This document shows, one piece after another, positions 53,427 to 62,104 of a DNA stretch of 64,000 bases (position 1 is its first letter; each line of letters starts with the position of its first letter). The stretch is from Longitalea luteola (lineage in GTDB: Bacteria; Bacteroidota; Bacteroidia; Chitinophagales; Chitinophagaceae). The notes below the pieces were generated by a model. It searched no databases. It saw only the letters and a list, made by a program, of their open reading frames with translations, and was not told the origin of the DNA. The stretch covers positions 202,542 through 266,541 of the forward strand of contig NZ_JAFIQX010000010.1 in the NCBI RefSeq assembly GCF_017356035.1, given 5' to 3'. The position numbers and the translations under genes are program-made.

Positions 53427-55274
53427 TTAATATCCTCTTACGTTTTTACCCTCAATATAATTAATAAATGCTTTGTTTACCACACGGTTGCCACCGGGGG
53501 TTGGGTAATTACCGGTAAAATACCAGTCGCCTGTATTGGTTGGGCATGCCTGATGAAGGGATTCTATTGTCTGAAAAATTACCTGTACTGGCAAATTAAG
53601 CCCTTTAGGGGTAATCAATTCAGCAATTTTATCTGAGATCTGTTCGGTTGTGAATGGTTTATAAACGTGCTGAACCACGTTTTCCGTATGTAGCTGGTCT
53701 AATCGTTGCAATTCTTTACATCTGTCGTACAACTCTTTCAAACAATCTTCTTTGCCATGCTCTTTCATTAATTCTATAGCTGCCTTGAATGCTATGAAAT
53801 CGCCCAGTTTGCTCATGTCAATACCGTAACAATCCGGGTAGCGGATCTGTGGCGCCGATGAAACAATGATGATCTTTTTCGGCTCCAGCCTGGCCAGCAT
53901 ACGCACAATACTTTCTTTTAATGTAGTACCCCGAACGATAGAATCGTCTATCACCACTAATGTATCAACCCCCTTCTCCACCGTACCGTAGGTAACATCA
54001 TAAACGTGTTGCACCATTTCATTACGGCTTACATCTTCCGTAATGAACGTACGCATCTTAACGTCTTTAATCGCTATCTTCTCAATACGTATTTTACGAT
54101 TGATCATTTCAGACAACTTCTCTTCCGTGATATCGTTGCCCCAGGATAAAATACGTTGAATTTTAACCTGCTTCAAATAATCATCCAGTCCTTTCCATAA
54201 ACCGTAAAAAGCGACTTCAGCTGTATTCGGAATAAAGGAAAATATGGTGTGTTTCAGGTCATAATCAATGGCCTTCAGGATCTGCGGGCTCAGGTTATAA
54301 CCCAGGGCGTTGCGCTCGCGGTAGATCTTTTCATCACTGCCGCGGGAGAAATAGATACGTTCAAAGCTACAGGCCCTGCGTTCTTTGGCCTCTGTTACTT
54401 TATCAATGGTGATGTCGCCATTCGCTTTAACGATCAATCCCATGCCGGGCATCAGTTCCTTCACTTCATTTTCACCAACATTGAAAACGGTACGGATGGC
54501 CGACCGCTCAGATGCCGCTACAATTGCATCTTCACTAATATAATAATAGGCAGGGCGAATGCCATGGGCATCCCGGAACACGAATGAATCCCCATTGCCT
54601 AACAAACCACCAACTGTAAATCCACCATCAAAAAGCGGTACTGCTTTGCGCAATACATTCAACACATCCATATCACTGGGTGATTGTTCATCACCTTTTA
54701 CCAGGAAATGATGGATCACTTCCATCATGGCAGCGAGATCGCTTTGTTTTTGAAATTCGCCGGGCTCAATATTGATCAGGTTGAACAGCTCATCCGTGTT
54801 AACCAGATTAAAATTGCCCGCGAGCGCCAGGTTCCGTGCAGGGATCGTGTGGCGTTTTATAAAGGGATGACAGAACTCGACATTATTTTTGCCTTGTGTT
54901 CCATAGCGTAAATGGCCCAATAACAGCTCGCCGAGGTATGAAATATGCCCTTTCATTAAACCGGGATGTTTCATTACATCGGGCTGGTATTTCTCCAGCT
55001 CTTTCACTTCCTGACTTACTTTTGAGAAAATGTCTGCTATAGGTTGGTTAGCACTGCTGCGAACACGTTGCAGAAACGGGTAACCGGGCTCAACATTCAG
55101 CTTCACAGCTGCCAAACCAGCACCATCCTGGCCACGGTTGTGTTGTTTTTCCATGAGCAGGTACAGCTTGTTAAGGCCCCACATTACTGTACCGTATTGT
55201 TGCAAATAGTAGGAGAACGGCTTTCTTAAACGGATGAATGCTAACCCACATTCATGCTTGATTGCATCACTCAT
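53427..55274 (-). CDS. purF: Amidophosphoribosyltransferase, long Bacteroidota form
   Basis: A 615-residue enzyme joining a class II glutamine amidotransferase domain to a phosphoribosyltransferase domain; it would convert PRPP and glutamine to phosphoribosylamine in purine synthesis. The nucleophile is probably C9 in HECGLAFI, which requires removal of a short propeptide. NRGQDGAGLAAVK and RYGTQGKNN follow in the glutaminase part. The PRPP-binding loop is VVIDDSIVRGTTLKES (about 440-455). It is longer than the ~500-residue PurF and may be a paralogue. It has a promoter box at 55304-55311. Confidence 0.88.
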   Translation of the reverse strand: MSDAIKHECGLAFIRLRKPFSYYLQQYGTVMWGLNKLYLLMEKQHNRGQDGAGLAAVKLNVEPGYPFLQRVRSSANQPIADIFSKVSQEVKELEKYQPDVMKHPGLMKGHISYLGELLLGHLRYGTQGKNNVEFCHPFIKRHTIPARNLALAGNFNLVNTDELFNLINIEPGEFQKQSDLAAMMEVIHHFLVKGDEQSPSDMDVLNVLRKAVPLFDGGFTVGGLLGNGDSFVFRDAHGIRPAYYYISEDAIVAASERSAIRTVFNVGENEVKELMPGMGLIVKANGDITIDKVTEAKERRACSFERIYFSRGSDEKIYRERNALGYNLSPQILKAIDYDLKHTIFSFIPNTAEVAFYGLWKGLDDYLKQVKIQRILSWGNDITEEKLSEMINRKIRIEKIAIKDVKMRTFITEDVSRNEMVQHVYDVTYGTVEKGVDTLVVIDDSIVRGTTLKESIVRMLARLEPKKIIIVSSAPQIRYPDCYGIDMSKLGDFIAFKAAIELMKEHGKEDCLKELYDRCKELQRLDQLHTENVVQHVYKPFTTEQISDKIAELITPKGLNLPVQVIFQTIESLHQACPTNTGDWYFTGNYPTPGGNRVVNKAFINYIEGKNVRGY

Positions 55275-55303
55275 GTATTACTCCCGATTATAAAAAGAAA
55301 GCG

Positions 55304-55311
55304 CAAAGTTA
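55304..55311 (-). promoter_or_regulatory. Promoter -7 box of purF
   Basis: On the minus strand TAACTTTG matches TAnnTTTG, 30 bases upstream of the purF ATG (55274). It lies downstream of the terminator at 55367-55395, so purF has its own transcript. No PurR-like or riboswitch element is visible. Confidence 0.55.
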
Positions 55312-55366
55312 CAAGGAATATGTGAGAAGAAGAAACAACGGAAAGTTAAAGGAGAAAAATGAAAAA

Positions 55367-55395
55367 AACCCCCAGTCTTCATAGGTATGGGGGTT
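55367..55395 (-). terminator. Intrinsic terminator
   Basis: On the minus strand AACCCCCA (55395-55388) pairs with TGGGGGTT (55374-55367), followed by a run of T. It probably ends the kinase/regulator transcript, about 330 bases after the regulator stop. Confidence 0.7.
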
Positions 55396-55719
55396 GTTCC
55401 TCATCAGGACATTGGATCAATATCTGCGCCTGTTTGTTTTTTAATTTAAACGGGCATTGGACGGTTCGGTTTTCTGTAGGATCTGGATTCGGACGTTGGA
55501 TTTTAATTGTTTAACTATAGATATTGGTAGCGCTAAATTGACGATTTTTCTGAAAGAAATCTTAATTTATTCAATGTCTTTTAAACACTTAATGAATTTT
55601 CTCAGCCATAAATAAAGGTTTACCCCTAGGTGCAGGTTGTATTTCCCCCAAATTGATTATTAATGTCCCTTGTATGCCTAACAATAAATATTAGTCATTA
55701 ATTACATATAATTACCTGT

Positions 55720-56367
55720 TTACATACTGGTAGCTACATTGTTGATGAAATTCACCAGTGAGGCTGAATTCTTCAGCTTCAGCTTCTTCAGAATATTATG
55801 ACGATGTACCTCTACTGTTTTTAACGAAATGTTCAGGGTCATCGCAATCTCTTTCGATGACTGCCCTTCCTTAATTAAATTGATGATCTGGATTTCCCGC
55901 TCAGTGAGCGCATTTACATTTGGGACATCTTTATTTTCTTCCAGCACCAGTTCCGAAATATTATTCTTTATTTCATCGCAGATGTATTTGTTGCCGCCAT
56001 GCACCTCCATAATAGCCGTAATCATTTCTTCCTTGGATGAATTCTTGGTAACATAGCCACGGGCGCCGATCTGCAGCATCTTTTTGGCATAGGCCGGCTG
56101 CGAATGCATCGAAATGCCGATGATGCGGGAAGCAGGTGAAACCTTCCTGATCTTTTCGGTGGCTTCAAAACCCGAAATAGGCAGCATGTTAATATCCATG
56201 AGCACGATCTGGGGCTTTTTGTTTTTTGCCATTTCCACCGCCTGTTCAGAGTCGCCGCATTCGGCAACTACCGTGAAACGTGGATCGTTGTTCAGGATAA
56301 AACTCCAGGTTTCCCGTATCAATTTGTGATCATCTGCGATCAGTACACTGATTTTTTCCATAATCAA
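55720..56367 (-). CDS. NarL/FixJ-family response regulator paired with PAS kinase
   Basis: A 215-residue response regulator. Receiver domain about 5-125 with acidic D12-D13, phosphoacceptor D58 in IVLMDINMLP and the Lys in YVTKNSSKEEM; LuxR/NarL DNA-binding domain about 150-212 (LTEREIQIINLIKEGQSSKEIAMTLNISLKTVEVHRHNILKKL). It starts nine bases after the stop of the large histidine kinase, so the pair is one operon and very likely one signalling system. A paralogue lies 2.5 kb downstream. ATG at 56367; the Met at residue 3 is a possible alternative. Confidence 0.93.
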   Translation of the reverse strand: MIMEKISVLIADDHKLIRETWSFILNNDPRFTVVAECGDSEQAVEMAKNKKPQIVLMDINMLPISGFEATEKIRKVSPASRIIGISMHSQPAYAKKMLQIGARGYVTKNSSKEEMITAIMEVHGGNKYICDEIKNNISELVLEENKDVPNVNALTEREIQIINLIKEGQSSKEIAMTLNISLKTVEVHRHNILKKLKLKNSASLVNFINNVATSM

Positions 56368-56376
56368 TAAGGGGGT

Positions 56377-59300
56377 TTAGATATTTGAAATAGGGACATT
56401 TATTTTCAGTTTACACCCTTCACCCAATGCAGTAACTACATGTACGCTGCCATTGAATAACTGCGCACGGCTGGCAATATTCGACAGCCCTACACCTTTT
56501 TTCGACCGCACTTTATCCAGCTCGAAACCCTGGCCATCATCGCTGATGGTAAGGTCTACAGCACAGCCTTCGCTGTCTGCGATCAATTCAATTACCAGGT
56601 TTTTGGCCGAAGCATGCTTCAACACATTATTCACCTGTTCCTGGATGATGCGGAAAAGCATCAGTTTTCTTTTTTCATCCAGTACGCTGTCAATTGTTCC
56701 TGAATAATAAAACTCAACGTGTAATCGCTTCGTCGCTTTGATATTTTCAACCAGGTCCTGCACCGAATCGATCAATCCCAGGTCGCCGATACTCGGCGGC
56801 ACCAGCGAGCGCGATATGGTTCTGATCTCATTGATGGCATCTGAAATATTTTTGGTGCTTCTGTTAATAAGATCGAGCCGGCTGTCATCGTCTGTCTGAG
56901 CCAGTTCCAGATACAATTTAGCCGTTGACAGGATCTGGTTCACATTGTCGTGCAACTCTTTCCCGATTTCAGCCCTCTCTTTTTCCTGGGCATTCACAAC
57001 TGCCTGGGCTATGATTTTATGTTTATCAACTTCCTGTTTCAGTAATTTCTTTTCCAGTTCCTTTTTACCGGTAATATCCTGCATGCTTCCCACCATTCGC
57101 GCTATTTTACCGGAATGATCAAAGATCAAAAAGCCCCGGTCGAACACCAATGCGTATTCGCCATTGGGTTTTATAAACCGGTATTCATCTTCCCATATTT
57201 TCGAGGTGCTGTCTTTTATGAACTTGTTTATTCCGTTCACCACCCGGTCACGGTCTTCCGGGTGAATGCAGTGCTCCCAGAGACCGGCATTCTCTACATA
57301 ACCGGGTTTAATGCCAAACAGCGTATAAATGCCTTCTCCCCAATACAGGGAGTTGGTATTAACATCCCAGTCCCAAATGGCATCGTTGGTTGCCTTGGTT
57401 ACCAACAAATACCGTTCATTGCTTAACCTGATCTTCAGTTCAGCATTCTTGTTTTCAATAATGATCCGCAGCAGGCTGTTCACCCGGTCAAATAATTGTA
57501 ATTCCGCATCAGTGGGTGTAGCCGGATACGTATGATACACCGAAATGGTGGCAAGCACTTCATTGCCGGCGCTCACAATAGGAAAAGACCAGCAGGACCG
57601 AAGTCCGAATTTACGGGTGAGTGTTCTGTAACCTTCCCAGAGCGGATCGGTCTCAATGTCTACCGAAATCACAGTCTCTTTTCTATAAATGGCCGTACCA
57701 CAGGCAGCCACAGCGGGCCCTGTTTTAACGCCATTGACTGCAGCAGCAAATTCATCGGGAAGGCCGGGCGCCGACAAATGCCGCATGGTTTGTTTATCCT
57801 CATTCAGCATGACCACCGAACAAACCATGCCGGGATACGTTTTTTCCAAACCATTGAGGAAATAATCGATGGTCGTTTTTAACGAAGCAGTGGGCTGTGC
57901 ATTGATAGCTAATACTTCTTTTTCCAGCTCCAGTAAGCGTTCCTGCTTCTTCCGGTCGGTAATGTCCCTGAAGTAGATGAATGCGCCCTGTGAAAAAGGG
58001 TATACACTGGTTTCCAGCCAGCGGGCAAAGGCTGGCAGAAAATGTTCAAAGGTCGAAGAAGTACCTTTATTAATAGCCTCTATATATTGCTGATAGGCCG
58101 TTGTTCCGATAAAATCGGGGAAGATCTTTTCAACACTCGTACCAATCACCTGTTTTGCATCCAACCCCGTTATATTCTCAACCGCGTGGTTCCATAAAAA
58201 GATCTTCAGGTTCTTATCTACCGCAATAAAACCATCGGTGATACTGGCTAATATATTTGTAATGCGTTCTGAATATTCTTTTAACTGCTGCTGGCTTTGT
58301 TTTAGTTCTATTTCGGCCGCTTTTTTTTGCGTGATGTCTACAAAGGAAGCGACAACGGCGTCAGGATGCACGCGCTGCTCGGTATAATAAACCGGTTCGG
58401 TGTTGATCGAGATCCAAACGAGGCTGCCATCTGATCGCTGATACCCCATGATCACATTCTGCAACGATTTACCGGTTCTCAGGGTGACCAATGACGGATA
58501 TTGATCCGGCGGAAAAGGTGTGCCATCTTCGTAGATACAGGCGTTACCCACGCCTGTTGGTTTACCATTAAGGTAGCTCGCGGGCACTTTTAATATCATT
58601 TCTGCACTGCGATTGCAGGCAATGATCTGACCATTTTTGTCGTACATCAAAATGCCCTCGCCCAGGGCATGTACGACCGACCGGTATCTTTCTTCGTTAA
58701 TGCGCAGGTTTTCCTGCGACAGGCGGGCTTCGGTAATATCCTTGTTGATGGCAATAATATCCGTTATATGGCCTTTCTTATTCCTTAACAAAGAGATGGA
58801 TGACGATAAGATTATCTTTTTGCTGTCTGAAGGTCTGGTAAAAGAGATCTCACCACTCCATGTACCCGAGGCGTATAATTCTTCCAACAGCTTTTCAAAG
58901 CTGGTATTATGATAGTCGTATTTGAAAAAATCCTGTATGGTATGACCCATTATTTCCTCTGCGCTGATCCCGTATAGTTTTTCAGCGGCATGGTTCCAGC
59001 TCTTTATCAGGAAATCACGATCGGTAGAATATATTGCATCAGACACATTTTCCAATACACTGGCCTGGTATCGATTGGCCTTTTCAGCCATTCGCAGCTG
59101 GGTAATTTCGTTTTGAGTGGTCCAAACGCGTAACAGTTTGCCGTTTTCCACTATTCCTACCAGGTTGTTCAGGAAATATCTTTTGTTGCCCTGGTGATCG
59201 ATGTGCATTGACAGGCGGCGGTATATTTTATATCCCTGTTGAATGAACTCCCGTACAACCTGTTCCGTTATCGGCTCATTTGGATCAAAGAACACAGATA

Positions 59301-60258
59301 CTTTCTGCCCGATTATACCGGCAGTGGTTTCAAACCCGTAAAAATGGGCCATCTGTTCGTTACATTCAGCCAGATAGCCTTCAAACAATTGTTGTAATTG
59401 CTTTTCTTCCGGGTCGTTAATATCGATGGGTGTTTGTAATTCGCAGCGCCAGATGATCTCGGAACTTTGTTGTACAAATGCTTTATAGCGGTCGCTTACT
59501 TCCTGTAGTTCCTGGCGAACCTCTTTTAAATCGGTGGCAAACCCGTCATTAGCTGTTACCGCACGGCCTATTGCCAGTACCAGGTAATCTTCATCAATAT
59601 ATGATGTTGACCAGGACAGTTCTTCTACCCTGCCATCTTTACCACAGAATCTGGCTTCAAAAAATTCGTTGTTGTTTGTGCTTATGGGTAAAAGCCCTGA
59701 GCGCAGGAATGACGGCCGATCATCGGGATGCACCAATTGTATGAACTGTAGCCCAAACATTTCTTCTGTCCGGTAGCCAAGCAGTTGCGCAAAATGCGTG
59801 TTCGCCTGCTTCACCATTCCTTCGCCATCAATAATACATAACAGATCATTGGAATAGCGGAAAAAATTGTCAAGCAGACTGTTTTTCGATGCCGCAATGG
59901 GAGTGGGCTTATATACCGGAACGGCATTCCAGTTGATAATTTCACCTGCTTTGTGACTGTTAGATTGATATTTAGCGGTGAACCCGATGTGGTGAACACC
60001 TGATCTTCCTTTTATTGCTAATTGTATGATGAGGCCGGCATCGATACCGGTATTCAGCAGGGCCTGCAGTTTGGTCTTATCAGCAGCGTCAATGATTTTT
60101 TTAAAGGAGTTGCCTATCAGTTCCTCCTGATGCTTTCCAGTAAAAGAAAGCAGGTCAGCTGAAGCTGATATGATAATACCCGCCTTATCTGTTTGCAGGC
60201 TGAGGGCGGTATAATCAGTTGTTACTTCAGGGATGGATTTCTTCGACTGTTTTAACAT
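56377..60258 (-). CDS. Soluble multi-PAS/GAF sensor histidine kinase, NarL-pathway type
   Basis: A 1293-residue kinase without a signal peptide or membrane segment, so cytoplasmic. In order: about six PAS domains (near 15-120, 130-250, 265-385, 395-510, 520-650, 665-775), a GAF domain (about 790-930), a further PAS (about 940-1060), then a HisKA_3 dimerisation helix with phosphoacceptor H1103 (EIGKELHDNVNQ) and an HATPase_c domain with DDGQGF and GVGLSNI. The LHDN-type H-box fits the NarL-type regulator encoded nine bases downstream. The ligands are unknown; multiple PAS folds suggest redox or small-molecule sensing. A palindrome lies 40 bases upstream of the start. Confidence 0.93.
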   Translation of the reverse strand: MLKQSKKSIPEVTTDYTALSLQTDKAGIIISASADLLSFTGKHQEELIGNSFKKIIDAADKTKLQALLNTGIDAGLIIQLAIKGRSGVHHIGFTAKYQSNSHKAGEIINWNAVPVYKPTPIAASKNSLLDNFFRYSNDLLCIIDGEGMVKQANTHFAQLLGYRTEEMFGLQFIQLVHPDDRPSFLRSGLLPISTNNNEFFEARFCGKDGRVEELSWSTSYIDEDYLVLAIGRAVTANDGFATDLKEVRQELQEVSDRYKAFVQQSSEIIWRCELQTPIDINDPEEKQLQQLFEGYLAECNEQMAHFYGFETTAGIIGQKVSVFFDPNEPITEQVVREFIQQGYKIYRRLSMHIDHQGNKRYFLNNLVGIVENGKLLRVWTTQNEITQLRMAEKANRYQASVLENVSDAIYSTDRDFLIKSWNHAAEKLYGISAEEIMGHTIQDFFKYDYHNTSFEKLLEELYASGTWSGEISFTRPSDSKKIILSSSISLLRNKKGHITDIIAINKDITEARLSQENLRINEERYRSVVHALGEGILMYDKNGQIIACNRSAEMILKVPASYLNGKPTGVGNACIYEDGTPFPPDQYPSLVTLRTGKSLQNVIMGYQRSDGSLVWISINTEPVYYTEQRVHPDAVVASFVDITQKKAAEIELKQSQQQLKEYSERITNILASITDGFIAVDKNLKIFLWNHAVENITGLDAKQVIGTSVEKIFPDFIGTTAYQQYIEAINKGTSSTFEHFLPAFARWLETSVYPFSQGAFIYFRDITDRKKQERLLELEKEVLAINAQPTASLKTTIDYFLNGLEKTYPGMVCSVVMLNEDKQTMRHLSAPGLPDEFAAAVNGVKTGPAVAACGTAIYRKETVISVDIETDPLWEGYRTLTRKFGLRSCWSFPIVSAGNEVLATISVYHTYPATPTDAELQLFDRVNSLLRIIIENKNAELKIRLSNERYLLVTKATNDAIWDWDVNTNSLYWGEGIYTLFGIKPGYVENAGLWEHCIHPEDRDRVVNGINKFIKDSTSKIWEDEYRFIKPNGEYALVFDRGFLIFDHSGKIARMVGSMQDITGKKELEKKLLKQEVDKHKIIAQAVVNAQEKERAEIGKELHDNVNQILSTAKLYLELAQTDDDSRLDLINRSTKNISDAINEIRTISRSLVPPSIGDLGLIDSVQDLVENIKATKRLHVEFYYSGTIDSVLDEKRKLMLFRIIQEQVNNVLKHASAKNLVIELIADSEGCAVDLTISDDGQGFELDKVRSKKGVGLSNIASRAQLFNGSVHVVTALGEGCKLKINVPISNI

Positions 60259-60553
60259 ACAGCAGTTTGCAGCAATTACATGGTATGCATTTACGTCATA
60301 TTTACATGTAAATACTTATACAAAATACTTAAAAGCTGCTTCATGCCAAGAATCGTGCATGCGTTTCTAACCCATTTAAGGGTTTACACTTACATTTAAA
60401 TGACTATTAATTGCAATGAGTAATGTCTTCTTTCAAAGGCAGATAACCAGGCTGCTTATGTAGGAATCCCGTCATTTCTACCCAATTACCCTGATAAAAA
60501 AGCCCCGACAAAACCGTCGGGGCACGTTATATTGACAATTATTTTATACACCC
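60259..60553. other. Spacer upstream of the PAS kinase
   Basis: Contains the perfect 16-bp palindrome TATTTACATGTAAATA at 60299-60314, 40 bases before the kinase start, a possible operator, and the surA terminator at 60502-60523. The rest shows no gene. Confidence 0.4.
60502..60523 (-). terminator. Intrinsic terminator of the surA gene
   Basis: GCCCCGAC (60502-60509) pairs with GTCGGGGC (60516-60523) around AAAACC. On the minus strand a run of six T follows. It is 31 bases after the surA stop. Confidence 0.85.
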
Positions 60554-61927
60554 TTACTTGCTGCCTGTAGATGCATATTGCATCCATTTACTAAGTGTAC
60601 CGCAGCTTTTGAAATCATTATCTATCATAATGTAATAGGAAGGAATTTTAGAAGCAAACCAGCTTTCCAGTGCCCGCTGCTTTTTCAATTCCAACGCTTC
60701 TTTGGCCAAACGGTCATAATCATCTTTAATATTTTCACGGTGAGGCTCCGTACGTGTTTTCAGATAAATGATCCGCACGCCTTTTTTACCTCTTTCGTCA
60801 GTAAATGGAGTAGGTTTTGAATACTCCCCGGGTTTGATCTTGCTGCTGGCCAGTAATTCAACCAGGTCTTTATCCAGCTGACTTAATTCCAGGAATGTTG
60901 AACCATTTTGCCCCTGCTTAATACCGCCGGTGAATCTTGCATTCTCATCATCGCTGTATTTGGCAACCGCTTCTCCAAACTCAATGGTACCTGCCATCAG
61001 TTTAGCACGCACTGAATCCAGTTTGTTGATAGATTCGTTAATTTCTTCATCGGTGATCTTCGGAATACGTAAAATATGGCGAACGATGGCATCGTCACCC
61101 GCACGGCTTACCATTTGAATAATATGGTAACCGAATTTTGATTTGAACACCGGGGAAATTTGTCCTTCTTTAAGCCGGAATGCGTTGTTCAAAAAGGCGG
61201 GGTCCCAGGTCTTTTCAGTGCGGTTGATGGAATATTGCCCGCCGCTTTCTTTGCTGCCGGGATCATCTGTATATAAACGGGCGAGGGTCTCAAACTTTTG
61301 GGTGCCGGCTTCTACCTGCTTTTTGAAATCATTCAACTCATCGATGGTCAGTTTTTCCAGGTCGCGGCTTGCTTTAGGATATGATACAATTTCGCCGATC
61401 ACCAGTTGAGATTCGTAAAAAGGCAAATTATTCTGATCTTTCTTGAGGAAATATTCCTTTACTTCCTGTGGCGTGATCTTGATGGATTCTACGATCTTAT
61501 CGCGCATGCGTTCGGCCAGCTTTCTTTCTTTGAAGGTCTGCCGAAAATCTTCCTTGATCTGATAAACGGTACGGCCTGCAATTTCTTCCAGCGCTTCTTT
61601 AGAACCGTACATCTGAACGAATCCGCGGATCTGGTTATCGAGCAGGGCGTCAATTTCATCATCACCCACCTCTATAGAGTCTTTTTCGGCCTGCAGCACC
61701 AATGCTTTCAGGGTAAGGATCTGCTCCATGATCGAACAATCGGCATTTTCGGGAACGGGTTCCCCGCGCCGCTGACGATCGAGAATATCGTTGTACACGT
61801 CAGATTTTAAAATGATCTTATCGCCCACAATGCCTACGATCTTATCGGCTACTACTTTTCGGGTAGCCTGGCCCATGGCCATGGCGCCTAAAAACAGGGC
61901 GGTTACAAGTGTAAAGACAGATTTCAT
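60554..61927 (-). CDS. surA: SurA-type periplasmic chaperone/peptidyl-prolyl isomerase
   Basis: A 457-residue exported foldase that assists outer-membrane protein assembly. The signal peptide is 1-20 (ending AMGQ), and the SurA N-terminal domain begins KIVGIVGDKIILKSDVYNDIL. Two parvulin-like domains follow: about 170-275 (LVIGEIVSYP to SKFGYHIIQMVSRAG) and a more diverged one at about 280-395 (IVRHILRIPK to RGKKGVRIIYLKTRTEP). I use the ATG at 61927, which has a proper signal peptide; a longer frame from 62068 begins inside an intergenic repeat. It lies downstream of infB on the same strand but a hairpin separates them. Confidence 0.92.
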   Translation of the reverse strand: MKSVFTLVTALFLGAMAMGQATRKVVADKIVGIVGDKIILKSDVYNDILDRQRRGEPVPENADCSIMEQILTLKALVLQAEKDSIEVGDDEIDALLDNQIRGFVQMYGSKEALEEIAGRTVYQIKEDFRQTFKERKLAERMRDKIVESIKITPQEVKEYFLKKDQNNLPFYESQLVIGEIVSYPKASRDLEKLTIDELNDFKKQVEAGTQKFETLARLYTDDPGSKESGGQYSINRTEKTWDPAFLNNAFRLKEGQISPVFKSKFGYHIIQMVSRAGDDAIVRHILRIPKITDEEINESINKLDSVRAKLMAGTIEFGEAVAKYSDDENARFTGGIKQGQNGSTFLELSQLDKDLVELLASSKIKPGEYSKPTPFTDERGKKGVRIIYLKTRTEPHRENIKDDYDRLAKEALELKKQRALESWFASKIPSYYIMIDNDFKSCGTLSKWMQYASTGSK

Positions 61928-62015
61928 CTGAATATTTTTATAAGGGACCGGTTCAAATTTACTCGTTACCATACCATTTACAGTAAGGCATGGTTTATTT
62001 AACAAAAGAATAAGC

Positions 62016-62096
62016 AGGCGCAAGGCTGAAGGCGCAAGGCTCAAAAAGGCAACGAGGCATTGGGACATAACTTTATGTCTCGTTGCCTCGTTGCCT
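62016..62096. repeat. Iterated-word repeat and long hairpin between infB and surA
   Basis: CGCAAGGCTGAAGGCGCAAGGCT words (62020-62042) are followed by a long hairpin: AGGCAACGAGGCA (62047-62060) with TGCCTCGTTGCCT (62083-62096), extended inside by ACATAA/TTATGT with mismatches. It abuts the infB stop and could end its transcript. Confidence 0.65.
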
Positions 62097-62104
62097 GTAT
62101 GCCT

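Larger units (their letters stand above)
55275..55719. other. 445-base spacer between purF and the response regulator
   Basis: Contains the purF -7 box, an intrinsic terminator (55367-55395) and a loose repetition of GGATC/TTGGA/GGACG words at about 55405-55505. At 55621-55630 lies TACCCCTAGG, the reverse complement of 53306-53315 upstream of the other regulator. I see no gene. Confidence 0.4.

Noticed and set aside
55275-55719. Purine riboswitch before purF
   Set aside because: The purF promoter lies only 30 bases from the start, downstream of the hairpin, leaving no room for an aptamer in the transcript.
61928-62068. Upstream extension of surA
   Set aside because: It would place 47 residues, partly from repeat sequence, before a good signal peptide.
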